This document shows, one piece after another, positions 34,971 to 43,061 of a DNA stretch of 64,000 nucleotides. Source of the DNA: Rhodobacterales bacterium (GTDB lineage Bacteria; Pseudomonadota; Alphaproteobacteria; Rhizobiales; Stappiaceae); NCBI GenBank assembly GCA_008107755.1, contig VIRH01000137.1:124001-188000 (forward strand). The letters are read 5' to 3'. The notes beneath the pieces are model-generated. The model had not been told where the DNA came from. It saw only the letters and a program-made list of their open reading frames with translations, and ran no database searches. Numbering within the stretch: the first letter of the stretch is position 1; each line of letters begins with the position of its first letter. Both the position numbers and the translations under genes were made by a program.

Positions 34971-36818
34971 ATGTCTGAGACCGATGCAAAGCCAATCGCC
35001 TTCGACGGTGTTTCGGCACTGGTCTCCTGGCCCTTGCGCGAGCCACAAAGGCGAACCGGTGTTCTGCTCTGCCGCCCCTGGGGCCGTGACGAGGTCTGCA
35101 GTCGGAAATTCTATCGTTGCCTCGCAGATGCTCTAGCCGGTGCTGGCTTTCCCGTCCTGAGGTTCGATTATCCGGGAACCGTGGATTCGCTCGACCCGGC
35201 AGAAAAGAGCGGCTTCGAGGGATGGATCAATGCCGCCAGCCGGAGCGCGGACGTTCTCAAGGGCGTTTCCGGCTGCGACAAGATCGTCTGCTTCGGCTTC
35301 GGTCTCGGCGCCCTCGTTGCACAGGTCCTGGCGACGCGCAGAAGCGACATAGCGGGCATGATCAATGCTGCGCCCGTTCTGGGCGGCAAGCGCTACATCC
35401 GGGAACTCGCGCTGCACGCCAAGGTGCTTTACGAAACCGAGCAGATCCCGCTTCACCGCCTCGACACGACACGAACATCGATCCTCGGCAACGTGATGCC
35501 GGACGACGTCGCAGCCGAACTGTCCAGGAAGAAGCCGGAGGACCCGTCGCATTTTGCCGGAATGCCGGTCCTGCTTTTCGCAAGACCCAACAGCAAGGCG
35601 GACAAGGATTTCGGTGAAGCCCTGCAATCCGTGTCGGACCAGGTAAAGCTTTGCGACTTCGATGAACATGACGCGCTTACAGCGGAGGTCCTGACTGCGC
35701 GTGTTCCACAGAAACTGATCGCAACCTGCACTGCGTGGCTGCGGGAAACGCAACCGGACCTGATGCGGGGCCCCGACAACTCCATCGAGACCGCGACATA
35801 CCCGCCGATCGTTGGGACGTCCGGCTTCACGGAGACGACCGCCTTCGTGAAAGCGGAAGGGCGGAAGCTCCTGACAGTGACCACCAGCCCTGTCGCCTGC
35901 CCCCCGGACGCGCCGGTCTTCATCTTCGGCAATACGGGAGGCTACGACCATCACGGTGGTCTGGCGCGTGACTCGGTCATGGCAAGTCGCGCCCTCGCAG
36001 AAGCCGGTGTCATTGCCATCCGTTTCGACGGGTTGAACACCGGCGACAGCTATCCTGATCTTCCCGACGGGGAGGAGACACTTTACTCGGACATACCGAT
36101 CACGGATCTGCAGATCATGGTCGACGATGCGCAGGCTCGCTTCGACGGCCCTATAACGCTTGTCGGCCGGTGCAGCAGCGCGTACTCGGCGTTTCATCTG
36201 GCAGCGAAAGACGACCGGATCAGACAGCTCGTTCTGGTGAACCAGTTGAAATACATCTGGGATCCGAAGGTCCCGGTCAATCTCAAATACATGGGTCACA
36301 GATCCACCGAAGAGTACAAGAAACGCCTGTCCGATCCACAGATCTTGCGCCGGCTTGTGCGCGGCCAGGTTAACATCAAGGCTGCCCTGCGCGGCATCGG
36401 GAGGCTTCTCGAACAGAGACTGTCGGAACGGGTCACGCGCGTTTTCCCAAGACTTACCCGCTTCGGCAGAATGAGGCTTCAGGCTCTGGACATGTTCGCG
36501 GCCCTCCGGGATCGGAACGTTCCTGTACACATTTTCTGCAGTCTTGGCGACGAGAGCATCAATCTACTGGAGGCTCATTTCGGTCCCGGACTCGTAGACC
36601 TCGCCCGCTATCCGAACATGACCTACGCCACGGTCGCGGACTCTGACCATTGCCTGATGCCGGATCATGCCCGAGCCGCCCTGACGGATCTCCTGCTCAA
36701 TGTTGCGGCGATATCGCTGGCAAAGGGGCGAAAGTCCATCCATGTGCCTGCTGGACACACGGTAGGAATTGCGCGCGAGGAGGATGCTGCAAGCTCTCTT
36801 TCGTCACGGTCGGGATGA
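34971..36818 (+). CDS. Double alpha/beta-hydrolase-fold protein with altered nucleophile sites
   Basis: 615 residues, two alpha/beta-hydrolase domains in tandem (~20-260 and ~300-590). Domain 1 keeps the strand-elbow text IVCFGFGLGALVA, but the nucleophile position is Gly111. Domain 2 has LVGRCSSAYSAF, with Cys401 at the nucleophile position, plus possible partners in SLGDES and DSDHCLMPDH. It resembles hydrolases that travel with exopolysaccharide systems. The first half is probably non-catalytic; the second may use cysteine, as in dienelactone hydrolase. Last gene on this strand; a role in acyl group trimming or secretion is a guess. Confidence 0.75.
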   Translation: MSETDAKPIAFDGVSALVSWPLREPQRRTGVLLCRPWGRDEVCSRKFYRCLADALAGAGFPVLRFDYPGTVDSLDPAEKSGFEGWINAASRSADVLKGVSGCDKIVCFGFGLGALVAQVLATRRSDIAGMINAAPVLGGKRYIRELALHAKVLYETEQIPLHRLDTTRTSILGNVMPDDVAAELSRKKPEDPSHFAGMPVLLFARPNSKADKDFGEALQSVSDQVKLCDFDEHDALTAEVLTARVPQKLIATCTAWLRETQPDLMRGPDNSIETATYPPIVGTSGFTETTAFVKAEGRKLLTVTTSPVACPPDAPVFIFGNTGGYDHHGGLARDSVMASRALAEAGVIAIRFDGLNTGDSYPDLPDGEETLYSDIPITDLQIMVDDAQARFDGPITLVGRCSSAYSAFHLAAKDDRIRQLVLVNQLKYIWDPKVPVNLKYMGHRSTEEYKKRLSDPQILRRLVRGQVNIKAALRGIGRLLEQRLSERVTRVFPRLTRFGRMRLQALDMFAALRDRNVPVHIFCSLGDESINLLEAHFGPGLVDLARYPNMTYATVADSDHCLMPDHARAALTDLLLNVAAISLAKGRKSIHVPAGHTVGIAREEDAASSLSSRSG

Positions 36819-36843
36819 AAGGAAGACCGAGGCCTGCCGCTTT

Positions 36844-39288
36844 CTACACGACGACGGCATGATCCAGCGCATTCAGCCGAAAGACCGGCTTGTCCGCGGT
36901 TTCGCCTGCGTCGCTTGCCGCCCGCAGATGAACGATCCTCGGCATCCCCGGAGCAAGATGGAAACAGGCATCATCGGCAACATGCGTGTCGCAACAGATC
37001 GAAGCCCACCGGACGAGCCGGTCGCTTTCCAGCTCGATCTGCCACCTGCCGGTCGACGCATCGACCGGATTGACCGCCGTCCGGACCTCCGCCTTCTGCG
37101 GATGTGGATCAAGGCCGAGCGGGAAGTGAAAGTCTTCCGCCAGAACTTTCCCGCTCTCGCTGTCCCTGAGCCGAACCACGGTCACGTCGTGTGACGGCGG
37201 GCCGAAGCGATAGGCGTAGGTGACGTCGAAGAAGGCGCCGATCAGCTCGACTGCATTCAGTGTCTGTGCGCTGTGGGGCGGAAGGGAAAGATCTCGCTGT
37301 CCGCTGACGACCGGCGTGCGGCCGTCTTTCAGGCAGGCGAGAGACAGCGTGACTTTTCTTTCGGTTGGCCACTCATTGATCAGATGAATGGCAAGGCCGT
37401 TTGTGCCCTCGTCGGTCACGCAGACCTGAAGGGGCCGGAAGGCCCGTTTCAGGGCATGATAAGCCGGCTTTGGAACACCGTTTGCGTCGATGACGCCCCA
37501 GCCCGCTCCCATCATCACGTCCTGATAGGTCCACACCAGTGCGCCCCGGCAGGACGAGGCCTTGCGCCGCCACTCGGCAAAGGTGCGCTCCATGACGTGG
37601 CCGGTCACCGCCCGGCCAAGATCGAGATACCGGTCGGGGTCGGCGTAGCGCAGGTCGGCCGGGTCGATGCCGAAGAGCGTCTTGAGGTAATGGTCGCGGA
37701 TGTCCTCGAAATCCCAGCCGGCACCGCGGTCGCGCGGCACGCCTGCCTTCCAGCGCGGATCGTGGCCGGGGCGCGCGGGCAGCGCGCGCTCGAGACTGGA
37801 TGCTTCCGGGATATTCGAAAAGGCGAGGCACTCGCCTGCAAACCGAACTCCGGCGCGTCTGGCGTCCTCCAGCGGACGGCGATAAGCGCCGACGCCGTAG
37901 TAATGGGCGATGCCCTCGTCAGGCGAAAATGGCAGAACGCCGCCGCAGGGGGAATTCGCGGCGTAGGGTACGTCGGGGCGACAGGTCTGCGCGAGAGACG
38001 GAAGGATCTCTTCGCAAAGCGGCCCCTTCCAGCGATCTTCCGGCAGGCCCATCATGGCGCCCTGCTGGTAGATCTCGCTACCGCCGCACAGGACTGCCAG
38101 CGACGGACAGCCCTGCGTGGCGTCAAGTTGGTCTCGAACTTCGGCACGCACTTCGTCGACGAATGCCTCGTCCTTCACGGGGTAGTCGTAGTTCGCGAAC
38201 TGGAAATCCTGCCAGACCAGAATGCCGAGTTCGTCGCATAGCTCGAAAAACGCCCGGCTTTCATAAAGCATGGTGCCACCGATGCGCAGCATGTTCATGC
38301 CCGCGTCGCGCGCGGCTTCAAGCAGCGGTCGATAGGTCTGCCGGTCGCCGGCAAGGGTCAGGAGATCAGCACATGTCCAGACCGCGCCCCGGCAGAAGAC
38401 GGGAATCCCGTTGACCTTGAGGACAAATCCCTTGCCGTCCTCGCCGTGGTCCGTTTCCAGCCTTCGAATACCGGTTCGGCCAAGCGAAAACCGGTCCTGT
38501 TCCGCCGTCACCGAGATCTCATGGAGATGCGGCGTGCCGTGGGTGTGCGGCATCCAGGCATCGATACCGGCCAGCACCAGGGTGGCGGCGTGGCGGCCGT
38601 CTTCCTGCACCATCATTGGTGCGGATGCACCCGCACAGTTGAGAACCGGTTCGCCCGTCATGCCCTCAAGACGCGCGGAGACCGTCAGGACACCTGAACC
38701 GTCAGGCGCGAGATCCGACAGGATCCTGACGTCGGACAGACGCGGGGCAGCGGCCGGAAAAAGTCGGATCGGCCGATACGGACCAACCGCGTGGATTTCC
38801 GGACACCAGCCGGGCATGTGTCCCAAAAGCGTGGTCCGGATCAGGCGCAGGCCCTGGGAGGTCGCAAGCTGGGGTTTCCAGCGCGCGCGCGGTCCCTTGG
38901 CGCCGAGATGCGGCTGAAGTGCCCGAAAACAGATGCGCAGCGTGTTGTCCGCCTTCAGCACCACCTCCGTTTCCGGCATCCGGAACATGTTGCGGCTTTC
39001 CAGCACCAGTGCGCCGTTCAGATAAACCTCGGCAATTGTCGCCAGTCCGCCGAAGCAGAGACGGTAGGCGCCCGGCTCGGCGGCAAACCGCGTTTCGTAC
39101 CAGATATCCTTGTCGTGAAGAGGAGACGGGTGATCGGGGTCGTAGCGTCCGGCGGCTGCCAATGCGCCGGCGGCCGTCCCCGGCACGCTGGCCGGAACGG
39201 GGTCTTCCCCATGGTGGCCATCCAGCGGCGGTTCCGCCCCGGCCTCCGCCAGCGTCAGCACCCAGTTGCTCTGGTGGAGGTCGATCAT
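36844..39288 (-). CDS. Glycoside hydrolase family 2, beta-mannosidase-like
   Basis: 814 residues. The N-terminal jelly-roll sugar-binding domain (residues ~1-170) contains WYETRFAAEPGAYRLCFGGL and AEVYLNG. A beta-sandwich follows, then the TIM barrel (~280-600) with MNMLRIGGTMLYESRAFFELCDELGILVWQDFQFANYDYP. Glu405 in CGGSE fits the acid/base and Glu486 in FAGECLAFSN the nucleophile of beta-mannosidases. No signal peptide, so cytoplasmic. It begins directly after the DUF1839 stop, with no gap, as last gene of the carrier-protein operon. Its substrate may be a glycoside made by the neighbouring glycosyltransferase. Confidence 0.85.
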   Translation of the reverse strand: MIDLHQSNWVLTLAEAGAEPPLDGHHGEDPVPASVPGTAAGALAAAGRYDPDHPSPLHDKDIWYETRFAAEPGAYRLCFGGLATIAEVYLNGALVLESRNMFRMPETEVVLKADNTLRICFRALQPHLGAKGPRARWKPQLATSQGLRLIRTTLLGHMPGWCPEIHAVGPYRPIRLFPAAAPRLSDVRILSDLAPDGSGVLTVSARLEGMTGEPVLNCAGASAPMMVQEDGRHAATLVLAGIDAWMPHTHGTPHLHEISVTAEQDRFSLGRTGIRRLETDHGEDGKGFVLKVNGIPVFCRGAVWTCADLLTLAGDRQTYRPLLEAARDAGMNMLRIGGTMLYESRAFFELCDELGILVWQDFQFANYDYPVKDEAFVDEVRAEVRDQLDATQGCPSLAVLCGGSEIYQQGAMMGLPEDRWKGPLCEEILPSLAQTCRPDVPYAANSPCGGVLPFSPDEGIAHYYGVGAYRRPLEDARRAGVRFAGECLAFSNIPEASSLERALPARPGHDPRWKAGVPRDRGAGWDFEDIRDHYLKTLFGIDPADLRYADPDRYLDLGRAVTGHVMERTFAEWRRKASSCRGALVWTYQDVMMGAGWGVIDANGVPKPAYHALKRAFRPLQVCVTDEGTNGLAIHLINEWPTERKVTLSLACLKDGRTPVVSGQRDLSLPPHSAQTLNAVELIGAFFDVTYAYRFGPPSHDVTVVRLRDSESGKVLAEDFHFPLGLDPHPQKAEVRTAVNPVDASTGRWQIELESDRLVRWASICCDTHVADDACFHLAPGMPRIVHLRAASDAGETADKPVFRLNALDHAVVV

Positions 39289-40311
39289 TCAGGCCCCGGA
39301 CGCAGCGCCAAGCGGCATCGGCACAGGTTCGCTGTCGCCGTAATGACGGTCGAGATGCTGCATCAGCCGGTCCCAGGCCTCGGCCGCCGGTATCAGTCCC
39401 TCTGCCAGTCCGTCGAATTTCTTGCGCATGACGGCCCGCGCCACCTTGAACTGCACCGTCTTGCACGTCGTGGAGATCGTGCGGGCGCTTTCCGCGCCTT
39501 CGCTCATTTCGGTGCGGCCCTGCTCGGCCAGCCAGTCGAGATAGGACGAGAACAGCTCGAAGTTCGCGCCGAGCTGGCGCAGCGTGTTGAAGGCATAAAG
39601 ATGAAAGAAACCGAAGTCGCGCGTGCTGACTTCCTTCACCTGCGCCGGAAAGACCTTCGCAAAGGCGCTAACCGGGTTTTCCGCCGGACGCCTTCTCAGA
39701 TGATGGCGCAGGAGCTGCTCGGAAACGGCGAGGATCTGTTCATCCGAGGGCCGCTGATCGGGGAATTTCACGAACTCCGTATAGGGCAGGAACGGCATTG
39801 CCGTCTGATGGTCGCCGCGCTGAAAGACGCCGTCGAAATCGTCGCCTTCGAGCCGGTGGAGCCCCAGGCCATGAAAATACTCCATGACCCTGTTGTCGAA
39901 ATCGATGCGGTTCGGGGCGACGGTCGTCTTGCCGTGGCCTTCGTGATAGCCGACGCCCTTGGTGTCGGGAAGGAAGAAGCTGTCGACCTCGACCAGGGAC
40001 AGGCGCCCGCGCCGGATCTGCTCCTGAACGTGATTTTCAACCCGGTCGTAGATCGCCAGTTCCGTCACCTTCAGGCCGTACAAGGCCTCGAGATCTTCCA
40101 GCGGCACCTTGAAGAAGGTGAACTGGTCGCCCTCGAAATCCTGCGTCACGGAATAGGCGAGAGACGCCTCCGCCGGAAAGCCCAGGGACGGCAGGACCTC
40201 GATCCAGACATCGAGATAACAGTTGGTTTCGGGCCAGTCCCTCTCATGCGCATGCAAGGGACTGCGCGCGTAGGTCGCCGCGCTCAGATCTTTGAAGACT
40301 GCTTCGCTCAT
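39289..40311 (-). CDS. DUF1839-family protein
   Basis: 340 residues. Function unknown; the family is known to occur next to amino acid:[carrier protein] ligases. Recognised from DWPETNCYLDVWIEVLPSLG, DFEGDQFTFFKVPLEDLEALYGL, GRLSLVEVDSFFLPDT and ISTTCKTVQFKVARAVMRKK. Cys in TNCYLD and TTCKT and the paired aromatic residues are possible active-site positions. It could take the aminoacyl group from the carrier protein, but this is inference. Fifteen bases follow the ligase stop codon. Confidence 0.85.
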   Translation of the reverse strand: MSEAVFKDLSAATYARSPLHAHERDWPETNCYLDVWIEVLPSLGFPAEASLAYSVTQDFEGDQFTFFKVPLEDLEALYGLKVTELAIYDRVENHVQEQIRRGRLSLVEVDSFFLPDTKGVGYHEGHGKTTVAPNRIDFDNRVMEYFHGLGLHRLEGDDFDGVFQRGDHQTAMPFLPYTEFVKFPDQRPSDEQILAVSEQLLRHHLRRRPAENPVSAFAKVFPAQVKEVSTRDFGFFHLYAFNTLRQLGANFELFSSYLDWLAEQGRTEMSEGAESARTISTTCKTVQFKVARAVMRKKFDGLAEGLIPAAEAWDRLMQHLDRHYGDSEPVPMPLGAASGA

Positions 40312-40326
40312 CCGGCTGATTTCCTC

Positions 40327-41235
40327 TCACCCCCAAAGGGCTGATTTGACGCCGTCAGGCCACTTGGACGTCTCGAACCCGTGATGGCGGAACAGGGCAA
40401 GCGCAAGGCGCTCCAGACCGAAACCGACACAGGCGGTGTGCGCCGGCGTACCGTCGGCCTGCTCGATGGAGAAAGCCTTGCCGAAGTTGTCCATGTGGTA
40501 ATTGAAGCTCATGCAGGCCGTCGGTTTTTCTTCCGACGTGATCGGCACCAGCATCTCGAATTTCAGCTCCTGCTCGCGCTGACCTGACGCCATGATCCTG
40601 CCTGCACGGCCGAAGAACGGATCGTTGGCGACGTCGACGTGATGGGGCAGTTCCAGCCGCTGCATCATTTCCTGACCGCGCTGCTTCCAGGTCTCGCGGA
40701 AGGCCATCGTCTGTTCCGCCGAGCCGACGCGGACATATTCGCGCTGGCGGAACATCTGCATGCGCGCCGGATCCTTCGAGGGTTCGTGGCGGAAGCAGTA
40801 GGACTGCAGGGCGACATAGGCTCCGTCCTGCGAAAGACGGCCACGCCGCGACAGGATCGGATAAAGCGGATAGCAAGCAGCGGGCGTGAGCGCGACCTGG
40901 GTCAGCTTCTGGTCCTTGGACCAGTCCTCGCCGGCGGCCATGCACTGAAGCAGGCCCATGTGATCGTGATCATTGCCGCAGAAGGCATGAACGGTACCGG
41001 CAAGCTGAGGAAAGCTCTTCATGTATCCGCTGGTTTCGAAATCCTGCATGGTCATGCCCGGCGGGAAGACCATCGCCTCGGAAATCTCGTCCTTGCCGTA
41101 GTCGAGAGCAAAGGCCTCGAAGCGCGAGATCACGTCTTCGAATTCGCCGCTGCGGGCATAAAGACCATCAACGCCGGAGGAATGCAGGATGCCTTTGGCG
41201 AACAACTGGTCCAGATAGGAGACTTGTGCGTCCAT
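40327..41235 (-). CDS. Amino acid:[carrier protein] ligase (truncated seryl-tRNA-synthetase homologue)
   Basis: 302 residues. Class II aminoacyl-tRNA-synthetase core without the tRNA-binding coiled coil of SerRS. Motif 2 is FRHEPSKDPARMQMFRQRE, motif 3 GFGLERLALALFRHHG. Zinc ligands are expected at Cys121 (AACYPLYP), Glu166 (RQREYVRVG) and Cys269 (HTACVGFG), as in atypical archaeal SerRS and the characterised Bradyrhizobium/Agrobacterium ligases. Those enzymes activate glycine or alanine and load it on the phosphopantetheine of a small carrier protein, not on tRNA. The carrier protein is two genes upstream in the same operon. Confidence 0.92.
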   Translation of the reverse strand: MDAQVSYLDQLFAKGILHSSGVDGLYARSGEFEDVISRFEAFALDYGKDEISEAMVFPPGMTMQDFETSGYMKSFPQLAGTVHAFCGNDHDHMGLLQCMAAGEDWSKDQKLTQVALTPAACYPLYPILSRRGRLSQDGAYVALQSYCFRHEPSKDPARMQMFRQREYVRVGSAEQTMAFRETWKQRGQEMMQRLELPHHVDVANDPFFGRAGRIMASGQREQELKFEMLVPITSEEKPTACMSFNYHMDNFGKAFSIEQADGTPAHTACVGFGLERLALALFRHHGFETSKWPDGVKSALWG

Positions 41236-41238
41236 GTC

Positions 41239-42420
41239 TTACCCCAACAGGCTGGTGTCTTGCTTGTTGACCAGAAGCATCGTCGACGTGTTGCCGAGGA
41301 TACGGTCATTGGAGATCATCAGCTGGGCGGAATGTGCATCGCGAAGATGACGCCCGAGGCTGAAGGGGGTTCCGTTCTTGTACCCCGCGATGCCGCAGAT
41401 CAGCATGCAGTGATTGATGATGGTCAGGATCGTCTGCGAGGTGCCGATCTTCACGTTGTTCATGGCAACGGAGAAGCTCATCGCATTCAGCGCGTCCTCA
41501 TCACCCTTGCAGGCGTCGAATTGCTTGAGGCCGGCGACGACATTGGACTTGACCAGTTGCAACAGGCTGGAGGCCTCCGCAAGCCGCAGCGCCCCGGGCG
41601 GGACCTGGCCAGGAGACTTGCGCGCGGCGGCCTTGACGAACGCCTGGGCGCGCGCGACCGCGTCGGCCGCGATGCCGTACCAGAGAGAGCCCCACAGAAG
41701 GTGCGAGACCGCCAGCATCGACTGGGCGGCGATTTCGGCAAATGGCCGCGGCAGGATCTGCTCGCTCGGAGCCTCGCCCTTGAAGATGAAGCCGTCGGAA
41801 CAGGTGCCGCGCATGCCGAGCGTATCCCAGACGCTCGTCCGCTCCAGCGTGTACTGATCCTTCAGGAAAATGGTTGCCACCTGGTCGGAATGCGCCGCGT
41901 CGGCATGACGACGCGAAGTCACCATGATGGCGTCGGAGGCCTCGCCGTAGGAAATCACGGTGGCATCCTTGGTGAGCCGGGCCGTGTCGCCATCAACCTC
42001 GATCGCGCAGAGCGAATTGCGCAGATTGCCGCCGATGCCTGCCTCGCTGGTGGCGGAGCCAATGAGCAGCTGCTCGGCGCAGATCCGCTTCAGAAACGCC
42101 TCATGCCATTGGCTGCCGACGGCATATCCCGACAGGCTGGCAATCTGGATCTGATGCATCGCGTAGGTCATGGCCGTCGCGGCGCAGGCCTGTCCCAGGA
42201 TCGCGCAGATATCCGCGACCTCGGTAAGCGAGGCGCCCTCGCCGCCCATGTCCGGAGAAATCATGATGCCCATCAGCCGTTCGGCCTTGAGGGCATCCAT
42301 GCCCTCGGACGGGAAGCGTGCTTCCGCATCCACCCGGTCGGCGAATTCGGCGGCGATTTTCGAGGCGCGTCGTGCGCGGTCGGTCTGCGACAAGGCAGTG
42401 ATCTTGGCGGCGGCAGTCAT
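41239..42420 (-). CDS. Acyl-CoA-dehydrogenase-family flavoprotein
   Basis: 393 residues with the three-part acyl-CoA dehydrogenase fold: N-terminal helices, a middle beta-domain (GSATSEAGIGG, RGTCSDGFIFKGEAPSEQIL) and a C-terminal helical FAD domain ending GYKNGTPFSLGRHLRDAHSAQLMISNDRI. The Y-E-G-T catalytic segment is replaced (SNDRILGNTST), so the chemistry may be hydroxylation or a different oxidation. By position it could act on the aminoacyl group tethered to the adjacent carrier protein, as PltE-type enzymes do on prolyl-carrier proteins; this is an analogy. Three bases separate it from the genes on each side. Confidence 0.88.
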   Translation of the reverse strand: MTAAAKITALSQTDRARRASKIAAEFADRVDAEARFPSEGMDALKAERLMGIMISPDMGGEGASLTEVADICAILGQACAATAMTYAMHQIQIASLSGYAVGSQWHEAFLKRICAEQLLIGSATSEAGIGGNLRNSLCAIEVDGDTARLTKDATVISYGEASDAIMVTSRRHADAAHSDQVATIFLKDQYTLERTSVWDTLGMRGTCSDGFIFKGEAPSEQILPRPFAEIAAQSMLAVSHLLWGSLWYGIAADAVARAQAFVKAAARKSPGQVPPGALRLAEASSLLQLVKSNVVAGLKQFDACKGDEDALNAMSFSVAMNNVKIGTSQTILTIINHCMLICGIAGYKNGTPFSLGRHLRDAHSAQLMISNDRILGNTSTMLLVNKQDTSLLG

Positions 42421-42423
42421 GGC

Positions 42424-42672
42424 TCAGGCAGCCTGGTGTTTGAGGATCTCGTTGAGAGCGGCTTCGATCGCCTGGATCGAAGAAAAGGACTTCCGATTCA
42501 GCAGGTGTTCCGGAAATTCGATATCGAATTCCTCTTCCAGCGCGAGCATGACCTGGACCGATGCGAAAGACGACAACCCTGCATCATAGAGGTCCGCATC
42601 GTCCTTCAATGCGTCGGCAGCAACCGGAAGGTTGCCGTGTTTCGCCAGAAGTTCCCTTATTGTCTGTTTCAT
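42424..42672 (-). CDS. Acyl-carrier-protein-like carrier protein
   Basis: 82 residues from the ATG at 42672 (GGGGAAGAGG just upstream). Four-helix carrier protein; the phosphopantetheine attachment site is Ser35 in DAGLSSFASVQVMLALEEEF. Calling it the partner of the ligase at 40327-41235 is supported by the operon and by characterised homologous pairs. It is first in the five-gene operon, behind an AT-rich leader with an attenuator-like hairpin. It needs a 4'-phosphopantetheinyl transferase from elsewhere. Confidence 0.92.
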   Translation of the reverse strand: MKQTIRELLAKHGNLPVAADALKDDADLYDAGLSSFASVQVMLALEEEFDIEFPEHLLNRKSFSSIQAIEAALNEILKHQAA

Positions 42673-42690
42673 GCCTCTTCCCCACAATAA

Positions 42691-42713
42691 AAAATGCGGC
42701 TCGCTAAAAGCCG
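42691..42713 (-). promoter_or_regulatory. Attenuator-like hairpin before the carrier-protein gene
   Basis: On the minus strand CGGCT (42713-42709) pairs with AGCCG (42701-42697) over a 7-nt loop, followed by CATTTTTT, ending about 15 bases before the ribosome site. It is a short 5-bp stem, but position and T-run suggest premature termination in the leader. Confidence 0.35.
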
Positions 42714-42983
42714 TGCTCGTTTTCAGCAACCAACAATTAATACAATAAAAGATAATTGCCGTTTAAGAGCGATAGACAAAAATACGTAAGAAATCATAAT
42801 TAAATTTTCTTAAGTTAATGCTTGGCTAATCCGTCGCACCTGCTTTCCTGCACTCCCAGTCCATCGCTTCTCATCGATAACCAGGGCCCGGTCGCCCGGT
42901 CTGACGCCGGTGCTCATCTCCTGGTCGCCTTCCGGTTCCTGGCGACATGAACGATGCAGCCCGCCTCCCCATAACAATGCAAG

Positions 42984-43012
42984 AGGCCGAAGCATTTGCA
43001 ATGCTCCGGCCT
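42984..43012 (-). terminator. Hairpin after the methyltransferase gene
   Basis: AGGCCG-A-AGCATT and AATGCT-C-CGGCCT pair over 12 bp with one mismatch and a TGC loop, about 50 bases past the methyltransferase stop. The minus-strand sequence after it (CTTGCATTGTTAT) is moderately T-rich. Confidence 0.6.
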
Positions 43013-43061
43013 GCTGAAGGTCAAAAACAGGACACGCTCCGAAGTGGTCCAGAGACCCCGA

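Larger units (their letters stand above)
42673..43061. other. AT-rich leader and intergenic region of the carrier-protein operon
   Basis: 389 bases. Bases ~42720-42830 are much richer in A+T than the surroundings and must contain the operon promoter; a possible minus-strand TTGTCT / TTATCT pair (18-base spacer) is visible. Two hairpins are listed separately. A short frame at 42810-42917 is not convincing. Confidence 0.5.

Noticed and set aside
40639..42690. 683-codon plus-strand frame opposite the ligase and flavoprotein genes
   Set aside because: Spans three well-supported genes on the other strand and has no recognisable motif.
42810..42917. 35-codon frame MSTGVRPGDRALVIDEK... after the methyltransferase gene
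   Set aside because: Ribosome site almost touches the ATG, no family seen, and it lies beyond the terminator-like hairpin.
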